Counted from the stretch's first letter, positions 1 to 5,320 are shown. The stretch is 5,320 nucleotides of DNA from a candidate division FCPU426 bacterium (GCA_003167475.1 PMTB01000038.1:1-5320), one strand, 5' to 3'. Translations and numbers: made by a program. Notes: generated by a model from the letters alone, not told the origin.

Positions 1-105
1 TCAGCGACGAAGCAATCTCTGTATTTTTGCGGCGTTCCGCGATTTAAGGCTTATCGGTGGAACGGAGATTGCTTCGTCGCGGAGGATCGCGCTCCTCGCA
101 ATGAC
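1..105. repeat. Palindromic intergenic repeat, copy 1 (truncated by window edge)
   Basis: This is a nested inverted-repeat element. The inner arms at 4-19 and 65-80 are perfect 16-bp reverse complements (GCGACGAAGCAATCTC and GAGATTGCTTCGTCGC). The right outer arm CTCCTCGCAATGAC is at 92-105; its left partner would lie before position 1. The 45-bp interior contains GCTTATCGGTGGAAC at 49-63, which is found reverse-complemented in copy 2 at 1321-1335. No ORF is contained. From memory, similar CATTGCGAG...GAAGCAATC sequences are scattered in intergenic DNA of many unrelated bacteria, which suggests a MITE-like or REP-like element; this was not searched. The folded RNA could end or protect transcripts of the gene upstream of the window, but no T-run follows it. 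Confidence 0.85.
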
Positions 106-151
106 GGCCCGCCTTAAAGACATTTCATATTATCTTTTTTCCCGCCTGCTG

Positions 152-160
152 TGTTATAAT
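152..160 (+). promoter_or_regulatory. Extended -10 promoter for rlmN
   Basis: TGTTATAAT gives a perfect TATAAT at 155-160 preceded by the TGn extension at 152-154. At the expected -35 position (about 132-137) there is no TTGACA-like hexamer, which is tolerated by extended -10 promoters. Transcription would begin near 167, leaving a leader of about 44 nt before the ATG at 211. The -10 lies in a short AT palindrome, TATAATTATA (155-164). Confidence 0.6.
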
Positions 161-200
161 TATATAGCACAAACTGAAAATGTAAATTAAAAACATTCAT

Positions 201-204
201 GGAG
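201..204 (+). promoter_or_regulatory. Shine-Dalgarno site that decides the rlmN start
   Basis: GGAG at 201-204 lies 6 nt before the ATG at 211. It overlaps the codons that follow the alternative in-frame ATG at 199, so it cannot serve that start. The AT-rich DNA before 199 has no purine-rich ribosome site. This favours initiation at 211 and shortens the protein from 349 to 345 residues. Confidence 0.6.
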
Positions 205-210
205 CGTAAA

Positions 211-1248
211 ATGCAAAGCAGGGACTTAAGATGTTTTACCAGGGACGAGATAAAGGAAATAGTGGTGTCAATGGAACAGCCCAAATACAGGGGTGACCAG
301 ATATTTGAGTGGCTCTTTAAGGGCGCCGAGAACATAGACGACATGAAGACCATACCGAAAGATTTGAAAGAGGCCCTGAAAAACCAGGGTTATTATATAA
401 GTTATTTAAAGACCGTTAAAAGGGCGGAATCGGCAATTGACGGTACCGTAAAATTCCTTTTTGAACTTAAGGATAAGCTTCGCATAGAAAGCGTGGTCCT
501 GCCTGACAAGGAACGCACCACGCTTTGTATTTCTTCACAGGTGGGGTGTGCCTGCGCCTGCGCTTTTTGCGCGACCGGAGCGCTGGGTTTTAAGCGCGAC
601 CTGACAACGGGGGAGATAGTCAACCAGTTCATATGGGCTCAGAAGGAAACCGGGATAAAGATAGATAACGTGGTTTTCATGGGAATGGGCGAGCCTATGC
701 TTAACTGGGAGAATGTAAAAAAGGCAATTTTCATATTGAACGACGAAAAGGGCTTCCATTTTGCCCAGCTCAGGGTCACGGTTTCCACGATCGGTATAAT
801 CCCGGCAATGAAGGAAATGGCTGACAAGGATTACAGGTTCGGGCTGGCCGTTTCTATTATAAGCGCGGTTGATGAGGTACGCTCCAGGATAGTCCCCATG
901 AACAAGGCTTATCCTTTGGCTGAAATAGTGAAGATGGCAAAGTATTACACCACGAAAACCGAGCGGACAATTATGTTTGAATACCCCATATTTGCCGGGA
1001 TAAATGACTCCATCAAGGACGCTGACGCTTTTTATAAGCTCATGCGCGGCATAGATTACAAGGTAAACCTGATCCCGTATAATAGTGTGACAGGCAAGGA
1101 CTTCACAAAGCCGGAAATAGACAAGGTAAAGGCTTTTCAGAAACACCTTATGGATAAAGGCGTAAAGATATTCATAAGGAAGGAAAAAGGTGCGGACATA
1201 GCCGGCGCATGCGGACAGCTGGCCGGGGAAGTTGAGGCTAAGGGTTGA
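211..1248 (+). CDS. rlmN: Dual-specificity 23S rRNA A2503 / tRNA A37 C2-methyltransferase RlmN
   Basis: RlmN is a cytoplasmic radical-SAM enzyme that methylates C2 of adenine 2503 in 23S rRNA and, in studied members, A37 of some tRNAs. Residues 1 to about 85 match the N-terminal accessory domain (the KYRGDQIFEWLF stretch), and the radical-SAM core follows. The CxxxCxxC cluster motif is C113, C117 and C120, with an extra cysteine at 115. C106 and C334 (in GACGQL) match the two catalytic cysteines known from E. coli (C118 and C355), at the same 7-residue spacing between C106 and C113. GMGEP is at 158-162 and VNLIPYN at 285-291. Length is normal for the family (345 residues from ATG 211; an ATG at 199 is in frame but lacks a ribosome site). 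One oddity is that the usual S-L-H-A/S reads S-I-I-S at 215-218. The gene is monocistronic with its own extended -10 promoter, and lies between two inverted copies of a palindromic repeat. The function call is firm; assignment to RlmN over the antibiotic-resistance relative Cfr rests on overall sequence and the ordinary chromosomal setting. Confidence 0.95.
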   Translation: MQSRDLRCFTRDEIKEIVVSMEQPKYRGDQIFEWLFKGAENIDDMKTIPKDLKEALKNQGYYISYLKTVKRAESAIDGTVKFLFELKDKLRIESVVLPDKERTTLCISSQVGCACACAFCATGALGFKRDLTTGEIVNQFIWAQKETGIKIDNVVFMGMGEPMLNWENVKKAIFILNDEKGFHFAQLRVTVSTIGIIPAMKEMADKDYRFGLAVSIISAVDEVRSRIVPMNKAYPLAEIVKMAKYYTTKTERTIMFEYPIFAGINDSIKDADAFYKLMRGIDYKVNLIPYNSVTGKDFTKPEIDKVKAFQKHLMDKGVKIFIRKEKGADIAGACGQLAGEVEAKG

Positions 1249-1273
1249 CCTAGCATATTTAGAGGGAATTGTT

Positions 1274-1423
1274 GTCATTGCGAGGAGGCGTTTTTGTTTT
1301 ATGCCGACGAAGCAATCTCAGTTCCACCGATAAGCATTGGTTTTAAGGTCATTTTGGACGCTCCGCAGGCTCTGATTGAGACCAGATTGCTTCGTCGCGG
1401 AAGGTCTCGCTCCTCGCAATGAC
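1274..1423. repeat. Palindromic intergenic repeat, copy 2 (complete)
   Basis: This is the complete nested inverted repeat of 150 bp. The outer arms are GTCATTGCGAGGAG (1274-1287) and CTCCTCGCAATGAC (1410-1423), a perfect 14-bp pair. The inner arms are CGACGAAGCAATCT (1305-1318) and AGATTGCTTCGTCG (1384-1397), also perfect. Positions 1305-1335 match the reverse complement of 49-79 in copy 1 over 31 bp with one mismatch, so the two copies lie in opposite orientation around rlmN. The rest of the interior is diverged and about 20 bp longer than in copy 1. There is no transposase or ORF. The element fills most of the 299-bp gap after rlmN, and since no classic terminator is visible there, its hairpin may define the rlmN mRNA 3' end. 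Confidence 0.9.
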
Positions 1424-1472
1424 GGTTGTAAATAACAAACAGAACCGAAACCCTTGTATTTCCCAAAAATGC

Positions 1473-1500
1473 TTGACTTTTTAACCCAAAAGAGTAGAAT
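1473..1500 (+). promoter_or_regulatory. Sigma-70-type promoter of the sugar ABC operon
   Basis: TTGACT (1473-1478, five of six to TTGACA) and TAGAAT (1495-1500, five of six to TATAAT) are separated by 16 bp. Transcription would begin near 1507, about 40 nt before the binding-protein ATG. It is the best promoter match in the window and lies just downstream of repeat copy 2. Confidence 0.7.
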
Positions 1501-1508
1501 AATAAAAC

Positions 1509-1526
1509 AATGTTCTAAAAAACATT
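1509..1526. promoter_or_regulatory. Possible operator: short inverted repeat at the transcription start
   Basis: AATGTT (1509-1514) and AACATT (1521-1526) form a perfect 6-6-6 dyad directly after the predicted transcription start. The position suits a repressor site, and sugar importers are often repressor-controlled. The local DNA is very AT-rich, so a 6-bp dyad can arise by chance, and no regulator gene is present in the window. Confidence 0.25.
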
Positions 1527-1547
1527 TTATTTTTAAGGAGGAGTGGC

Positions 1548-2846
1548 ATGAGGAGAGGTTTTCTAATTTTATTGGCAGTTTTGTCGGTTTTAACCCTTGG
1601 ATTCCTCGCAGGGTGCAAAGGGGGATTGAAGCTTGGCGGTGAGACTCTCAGGTTCATGTACTGGGGAGACACAAGCGAAATAACCATCATCAAGGAAATG
1701 ATCGCGAAATTCGAGAAAGAAAATCCCGGAGTAAAAGTAAGCGCTGAAAGGGCCCCGTCCGGACCTCCTTACATGGAAAAAGTCCTGACACAGTTCGCGG
1801 GCGGTTCCGCACCGGACGTTCTCTTCGTAGAAGTGAACAATTTCAAGGAATTCGCGTCCAAAGGCGTGCTCGAAGACCTGACGCCGTATATTGAAAAAGA
1901 CCCCAACCTTAAAACCACTGACTTTTATCCTGAGATCATCGACAGGTTTACCGTAGGTAAAAGCCTTTTTGTTTTGCCGCGCGACATTGCGCCGATCTGC
2001 TGCGTTTATTACAATAAAAAGATGTTTGACGCGACAGGCGTGAAGTACCCGACTGACAGCTGGAACTGGAACGACCTCCTGAAGATGGCCAAGAAATTCG
2101 TCAAAAAAGACTCCAATGGAGTGCCCATACAGTACGGTTACGTGGATGACTGGCCCATCTGGGAAGCCTTTGTTTATTCCAACGGCGGAGCCATGGTTGA
2201 CAATACCAAGAACCCCACGAAATGCGTAATGGATAAAAAAGCCGTCATTGACGCCGTACAGTTCAGGGCTGATATGATCAATAAGTACGCCGTGATGCCT
2301 TCGCCTTCACAGATGACCGCCATGGGCGGCATGGGAACCGGCGATATGTTCGTGTCTGAAAAAGTGGCCATGTTCTTCTCGGGCCTCTGGAAGACGCCGC
2401 TTTTTAGGACCCAGATCACCGGTTTTGACTGGGATGTCGTCATGTTCCCGAAGAGCCCCAAGGGAGAAAGAGCTTTCCCGACAGGCGGCTCGGGATACGC
2501 GATCGTCAAGTCAGCCAAGGATAAAGAAATGGCATGGAAACTTGTAACCTACCTCGCGGGCGCGGAAGGACAGAAAAAACTCGCCGCAACGGGGCTGGCA
2601 CAGCCTGCAATGAAAAAGATCGCCGAGTCAAAGTTGTTCCTCGACGGACTGAAACCGCTGCACAAGGATATGCTTTTAAGCGCGGTAAAGTACGTGAAAT
2701 TCGCACCGCTCATGCCGGAATGGGAAGAGATCAACGTTTCCATGATCGCCCCGGCATTTGACAAGATCTGGAACGGCAAGGACAAGGCGGCAACAGTCCT
2801 TAAGAAGATAGTGCCGGAGATAAACGCCAATTATTTCGAAAAGTAA
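1548..2846 (+). CDS. Family-1 extracellular solute (sugar)-binding lipoprotein of an ABC importer
   Basis: This is the substrate-capturing subunit of a carbohydrate ABC importer, anchored outside the cytoplasmic membrane. An N-terminal RR, a hydrophobic stretch (about 5-19) and the lipobox L-A-G-C at 20-23 mark a signal-peptidase-II lipoprotein with C23 as the lipidated residue; K24 follows. The mature part has the family-1 (MalE/UgpB-like) layout: a first strand LRFMYWGD (34-41), FEKENPGVKV (55-64), GGSAPDVLFVE (85-95), YYNKKMFDATGV (154-165) with a TW-like SWNWNDLL, and GGSGYAIVKSAK (313-324), then AWKLVTYLAG (329-338). Length, 432 residues, is normal. AAGGAGGAG at 1535-1543 is a strong ribosome site supporting this ATG. 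It is first in the operon before two permeases, and a stem-loop after its stop probably raises its level relative to them. The sugar is not readable from sequence; exposed tryptophans such as W203, W206 and W281 could stack on a sugar ring, which is inference. Confidence 0.92.
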   Translation: MRRGFLILLAVLSVLTLGFLAGCKGGLKLGGETLRFMYWGDTSEITIIKEMIAKFEKENPGVKVSAERAPSGPPYMEKVLTQFAGGSAPDVLFVEVNNFKEFASKGVLEDLTPYIEKDPNLKTTDFYPEIIDRFTVGKSLFVLPRDIAPICCVYYNKKMFDATGVKYPTDSWNWNDLLKMAKKFVKKDSNGVPIQYGYVDDWPIWEAFVYSNGGAMVDNTKNPTKCVMDKKAVIDAVQFRADMINKYAVMPSPSQMTAMGGMGTGDMFVSEKVAMFFSGLWKTPLFRTQITGFDWDVVMFPKSPKGERAFPTGGSGYAIVKSAKDKEMAWKLVTYLAGAEGQKKLAATGLAQPAMKKIAESKLFLDGLKPLHKDMLLSAVKYVKFAPLMPEWEEINVSMIAPAFDKIWNGKDKAATVLKKIVPEINANYFEK

Positions 2847-2857
2847 CATTTGACATA

Positions 2858-2893
2858 TTAAAACCCGCGGGCGTAAGGGCCCGCGGGTTTTAA
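2858..2893 (+). terminator. Intercistronic stem-loop / partial terminator after the binding-protein gene
   Basis: A perfect 15-bp stem pairs TTAAAACCCGCGGGC (2858-2872) with GCCCGCGGGTTTTAA (2879-2893) around a 6-nt loop. The GC-rich core is followed by only four T residues inside the stem, then AAAG, so it is a weak terminator by the usual rules. It sits 11 bp after the binding-protein stop and 97 bp before permease 1. Such stem-loops in importer operons (malE-malF is the known case) stabilise the upstream message or cut read-through, giving more binding protein than permease. The structure is seen; the role is inferred from that precedent. Confidence 0.75.
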
Positions 2894-2990
2894 AGCACTC
2901 ATAGAAACAAACTTTAATGAAACACCTTTTCCCCAAGCCTTGGATGAGCATAAGGCGGCGGGTAAAATAAACGAACCCGGAGGAATTTAA

Positions 2991-3911
2991 ATGGAGAAAG
3001 CAATCAAAAGAAGCAAGTTTAAAATGTCCACCCAGGATGCCATCTGGGGATATGTGTTTTTGAGCCCGTGGATACTTGGGATGATATTTTTCACGGCCGG
3101 CCCCATAATCGCGTCGCTAATACTTTCTTTTTGCGACTGGGACCTGATAACCCTGCCAAAATTGGTCGGGTTCGGGAACTTCATGAAGATGTTCACCGAC
3201 GCCAGGTTCCTAAACAGCATGTTCAATACTTTTTATTATACGGTGTTTTCTGTGCCCCTCGGGATCATAGGTTCCGTCATGGTGGCGCTGCTTATGAACC
3301 AGAAATGGAGGACCGTCAGGCTGCTCCGCACGATCTATTACCTGCCTTCGGTCACGGCCGGCGTCGCTTCGGCCATCATCTGGATGTGGTTGTTAAACCC
3401 GGATTTCGGCCTTATCAATTATGGCCTCTCGCTTTTGGGGATCAAAGGCCCGATGTGGATGGCCGATGAAGTCTGGTCAAAACCCGCAATCATCATAATG
3501 AGCCTCTGGGGAGTCGGCGGAAATATGATCATATACCTGGCCGGGCTTCAGGGCATACCCAGGCAGTTGTACGAAGCCGCCGATATTGACGGCGCCGGAA
3601 TGTTTGACAAGTTCAGGTACGTCACGCTTCCCATGCTGACGCCTGTCATATTTTTCAATTTGATCATGAGTATTGTGGCTTCATTCCAGGTATTCACGCA
3701 GGTTTACGTCATGACCGGAGGCCAGGGCGGACCGGCTGACTCGACCCTCGTTATGGTGCTCTACATTTACCAGCAGGCCTTCAAGTTCCACAACATGGGA
3801 TATGCTTCGGCTATCGCGTGGGTGTTGTTTATAATCATCCTCGTATTTACGCTGCTGCAGTTTAAAATGTCCGGCGGCTGGGTCCATTACGAAGGCGAAC
3901 TAAAAAAATAG
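2991..3911 (+). CDS. Carbohydrate ABC transporter permease, MalF/UgpA type (permease 1)
   Basis: This is one of the two membrane subunits of the importer, forming half of the translocation path in the cytoplasmic membrane. The 306-residue protein shows six hydrophobic segments, at about 20-48, 79-102, 117-136, 166-186, 216-238 and 271-292. The BPD_transp_1 EAA loop, which contacts the ATPase coupling helix, is clear: E195-A196-A197, G201 and L213-P214. The start DAIWGYVFLSPWILGMIFF and the motif TGGQGGPADST (242-252) are characteristic of the UgpA/LacF-like subfamily. Unlike E. coli MalF it has no large periplasmic P2 domain and no two extra N-terminal helices. GGAGGA at 2979-2984, 6 nt before the ATG, supports the start. 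Its partner is permease 2, 71 bp downstream. Substrate is unknown. Confidence 0.93.
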   Translation: MEKAIKRSKFKMSTQDAIWGYVFLSPWILGMIFFTAGPIIASLILSFCDWDLITLPKLVGFGNFMKMFTDARFLNSMFNTFYYTVFSVPLGIIGSVMVALLMNQKWRTVRLLRTIYYLPSVTAGVASAIIWMWLLNPDFGLINYGLSLLGIKGPMWMADEVWSKPAIIIMSLWGVGGNMIIYLAGLQGIPRQLYEAADIDGAGMFDKFRYVTLPMLTPVIFFNLIMSIVASFQVFTQVYVMTGGQGGPADSTLVMVLYIYQQAFKFHNMGYASAIAWVLFIIILVFTLLQFKMSGGWVHYEGELKK

Positions 3912-3982
3912 ATAACAGCAGTTTTGAGTTTTAAGTTTCAAGATCCGCGACAAATATAAAATTAACTACGGAGGTTTGAAAT

Positions 3983-5215
3983 ATGGCGAAGAAAAGCGTG
4001 GGTTTTTTTGAAAGCCAGAAGATACAGGCCGGGATATCAAGCTGGATACTATATTTAATCGCATGGGCGGGCGCGCTTATATTTGTGATCCCCCTCGTGT
4101 GGATGATAACCACATCGCTTAAGGCGCCGGACCAGATATTCACCAATCCCCCGAGATGGATACCGTATTCCCAGCTTTATTTGACATATGAAACAAAGAT
4201 TCTTGCCCGTAACGACGGCAAGATCAAGATCACCGTCGACGAGGACGGCACAAAGAGGATCGACCTCGGCGGCTACAGCCATGTCATACCGGCAATCGCC
4301 GAACTGCAGGTAAAGAAAAACATGAGGGTTGTAAAGGGCGATGTGCTTGCCACCCTGCCTTCCAAAGGAAGGGTATCCATAGTTGAGAAGGCTGACAAGA
4401 CAAAAGTAATTTCAGTCACCGACAGGGGCAGGCTTATAAAGGAATTCAATATTTCACAGGACACAAAGGCCGTTGTAAAGGACGGGGATACTGTCACTAT
4501 GGGCGATAAGCTCGCGGATGTAATGCCGCAGTGGTCAAACTATGCCAAAGCATGGGCGCCGAAAGCGCTCGATGAGACGTTTACCAGGTATCTCATGAAC
4601 ACCCTTATAATCACTATCACCGGTATAATCGGCGTGCTGCTGAGCTCCACTTTTGTGGCCTACGGTTTTGCCAGGTTCAAATTCCCTTACAGGGACCAGC
4701 TTTTCCTGCTCATGATCTCCACGATGATGATACCGGCGCAGGTTACCATGATACCGACATTCTTTCTTTTCAAATCACTGGGCTGGATAGACACTTTTGC
4801 CCCGCTCATAGTCCCGACATTTTTCGGGGGCGGAGCTTTCAACATATTCCTTATGAGGCAGTTCCTCATGACCGTGCCCACGGAACTTGACGAAGCCGCG
4901 AAGATAGACGGCTGCAATTACCTCCAGATATTCTGGATAATACTCGTGCCGCTTGTCAAACCGGCAATGGCGACAACGGCGATCTTCGGATTTGTTTACA
5001 ACTGGAACGACTTTATGAACCCGCTCATATATTTGAACAGCACCTCGAACTATACGCTGGCCCTCGGCCTGCAGACATTCACCACCATGTACGGCACCAA
5101 CTACGACCTCATGATGGCCGCGTCCACCATAGTGCTCCTGCCGATACTTATGATCTTCTTCTTCGGCCAGAGGTTCTTCATAGAAGGCGTAGCCACAAGC
5201 GGACTGAAAGGTTAA
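3983..5215 (+). CDS. Carbohydrate ABC transporter permease, MalG/UgpE type, with a large extracytoplasmic insert (permease 2)
   Basis: This is the second membrane subunit of the importer. TM1 is at about 21-43, followed by the family motif TSLKAPDQIFTNPPRWIP (44-61). The normal family sequence resumes at PQWSNYAKAW (182-191) and continues through TM2 (about 204-226), TM3 (240-262), TM4 (272-292), TM5 (315-340) and TM6 (376-396). The EAA loop has E304-A305-A306, G310 and P323. The protein ends normally with FIEGVATSGLKG, as in MalG-like permeases. At 410 residues it is over 100 longer than usual, entirely because of an in-frame insert at about 64-181 in the first extracytoplasmic loop (see separate entry). 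GGAGG at 3970-3974, 8 nt before the ATG, supports the start. It is last in the operon and followed by a strong terminator. No ATPase gene follows, so a shared MsmX/UgpC-like ATPase from elsewhere is likely. Substrate is unknown. Confidence 0.93.
   Translation: MAKKSVGFFESQKIQAGISSWILYLIAWAGALIFVIPLVWMITTSLKAPDQIFTNPPRWIPYSQLYLTYETKILARNDGKIKITVDEDGTKRIDLGGYSHVIPAIAELQVKKNMRVVKGDVLATLPSKGRVSIVEKADKTKVISVTDRGRLIKEFNISQDTKAVVKDGDTVTMGDKLADVMPQWSNYAKAWAPKALDETFTRYLMNTLIITITGIIGVLLSSTFVAYGFARFKFPYRDQLFLLMISTMMIPAQVTMIPTFFLFKSLGWIDTFAPLIVPTFFGGGAFNIFLMRQFLMTVPTELDEAAKIDGCNYLQIFWIILVPLVKPAMATTAIFGFVYNWNDFMNPLIYLNSTSNYTLALGLQTFTTMYGTNYDLMMAASTIVLLPILMIFFFGQRFFIEGVATSGLKG
4172..4525 (+). other. Insert domain in permease 2: two tandem SBHM/lipoyl-like beta modules
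   Basis: Residues 64-181 of permease 2 interrupt the conserved join between RWIPYS and PQWSNY. By topology they lie outside the cytoplasmic membrane between TM1 and TM2. The insert is charged, hydrophilic and beta-rich, with no hydrophobic helix. Two similar modules can be aligned by eye. Module A (about 73-126) begins DGKIKITVDEDGTKRIDL and ends VVKGDVLATLP. Module B (about 127-182) begins KGRVSIVEKADKTKVISV and ends VTMGDKLADVMP. The V-x-x-GD-x-LA ending, with a preceding V(V/K)K-strand, is typical of sandwich-barrel hybrid motifs in the RNA polymerase beta-prime subunit and of lipoyl/biotinyl-like folds. No modifiable MKM or DKA motif is present. The fold call is from pattern recognition only. 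A plausible role is contact with the binding protein or stabilising the outer gate. Confidence 0.6.
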
Positions 5216-5242
5216 GCAGTAATAAAGTTTTATATGCGATAT

Positions 5243-5277
5243 AAAGGCCTTCTCCCTAAAAAGAGAGGGCCTTTTTT
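5243..5277 (+). terminator. Intrinsic terminator of the ABC operon
   Basis: A 12-bp stem pairs AAAGGCCTTCTC (5243-5254) with GAGAGGGCCTTT (5263-5274), with one G-U pair, around an 8-nt loop, and runs into six T residues (5272-5277). It begins 28 bp after the permease 2 stop. This is the clearest terminator in the window and marks the end of the operon, confirming that no ATPase gene is co-transcribed downstream. Confidence 0.88.
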
Positions 5278-5298
5278 GTTTAAAGCATGGAACGCGTA

Positions 5299-5320
5299 GA
5301 GAGGCTGCTTGCTGCCTCTC
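5299..5320. repeat. Small hairpin at the right window edge
   Basis: GAGAGGCTGC (5299-5308) and GCTGCCTCTC (5311-5320) are reverse complements except for one T-T mismatch, separated by TT. The outer 7-bp pair is perfect. The element stops at the window edge, so it may be part of a longer repeat or the terminator of a converging gene; neither can be decided here. Confidence 0.4.

Noticed and set aside
211..1248. The methyltransferase as the resistance enzyme Cfr
   Set aside because: The sequence follows RlmN throughout (GMGEPMLN, VNLIPYN, GACGQL, N-terminal accessory domain), and no resistance or mobile context is present.
535..1278. A 247-codon open frame on the minus strand opposite rlmN
   Set aside because: It is fully antisense to a confidently identified gene, has no recognisable domain, and its openness follows from the codon use of rlmN.
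1..1423. Repeats as a CRISPR array
   Set aside because: There are only two copies, 1.2 kb apart, in opposite orientation, long and internally palindromic, with no regular spacers or cas genes.
1454..1642. A 62-codon plus-strand frame overlapping the operon promoter and the start of the binding-protein gene
   Set aside because: It spans the promoter and leader, has no ribosome site, and overlaps the signal-peptide codons of the real gene in another frame.
2174..2518. A 114-codon minus-strand frame inside the binding-protein gene
   Set aside because: It is a shadow of the real gene, with no family resemblance or ribosome site.
2940..2968. Possible internal promoter before permease 1: TTGGAT, 17 bp, TAAAAT
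   Set aside because: The -35 matches consensus at only three positions, and the transcript would start almost at the ribosome site. It is too weak to list as a feature.
3924..3962. Possible promoter between the permeases: TTGAGT with a downstream TATAAA
   Set aside because: The spacing is about 25 bp, too long, and co-transcription from upstream explains expression.
4172..4525. Permease insert as a biotin- or lipoate-carrying domain
   Set aside because: The hairpins lack the MKM or DKA lysine motif, and the predicted location outside the membrane would separate it from cytoplasmic ligases.

Overview
The window is ordinary bacterial chromosome with four protein-coding genes, all on the + strand. 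They form two transcription units: a single-gene rlmN unit on the left, and a three-gene ABC carbohydrate-import operon (binding protein, permease 1, permease 2) on the right. UGA, UAA and UAG all serve as stops, and base composition is moderate, roughly half GC. No marker gene fixes the taxonomy. A lipoprotein binding protein, strong GGAGG ribosome sites, sigma-70-like promoters and scattered CATTGCGAG...GAAGCAATC palindromic repeats would suit an uncultured candidate-phylum bacterium (for example the Omnitrophota/Elusimicrobiota/Goldbacteria range), but this is a guess from style, not a demonstrated placement.

Layout. Positions 1-105 hold a palindromic intergenic repeat, cut by the window edge. 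An extended -10 promoter at 152-160 leads into rlmN (211-1248), a radical-SAM 23S rRNA/tRNA adenine-C2 methyltransferase. A second, complete copy of the repeat (1274-1423) follows in inverted orientation, so rlmN lies between inverted copies. A good promoter (1473-1500) then starts the transporter operon: a lipoprotein family-1 solute-binding protein (1548-2846), a perfect 15-bp stem-loop (2858-2893) that probably lowers expression of the downstream genes, a MalF/UgpA-like permease (2991-3911), a MalG/UgpE-like permease (3983-5215), and a strong intrinsic terminator (5243-5277). No ATPase is encoded, so the importer presumably uses one made elsewhere.

The most interesting item is in permease 2. 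It is 410 residues long, against about 270-300 for MalG-type permeases. The excess is an insert of about 118 residues between TM1 and TM2, on the outer face of the membrane. The insert appears to consist of two tandem copies of a beta-rich module ending in V-x-x-GD-x-LA-x-x-P. This resembles the sandwich-barrel hybrid modules of the RNA polymerase beta-prime subunit and the lipoyl/biotinyl fold, without a modifiable lysine motif. The loop is topologically equivalent to the one carrying the P2 domain in E. coli MalF, but it sits in the partner subunit. It could be a docking module for the binding protein; that is inference.
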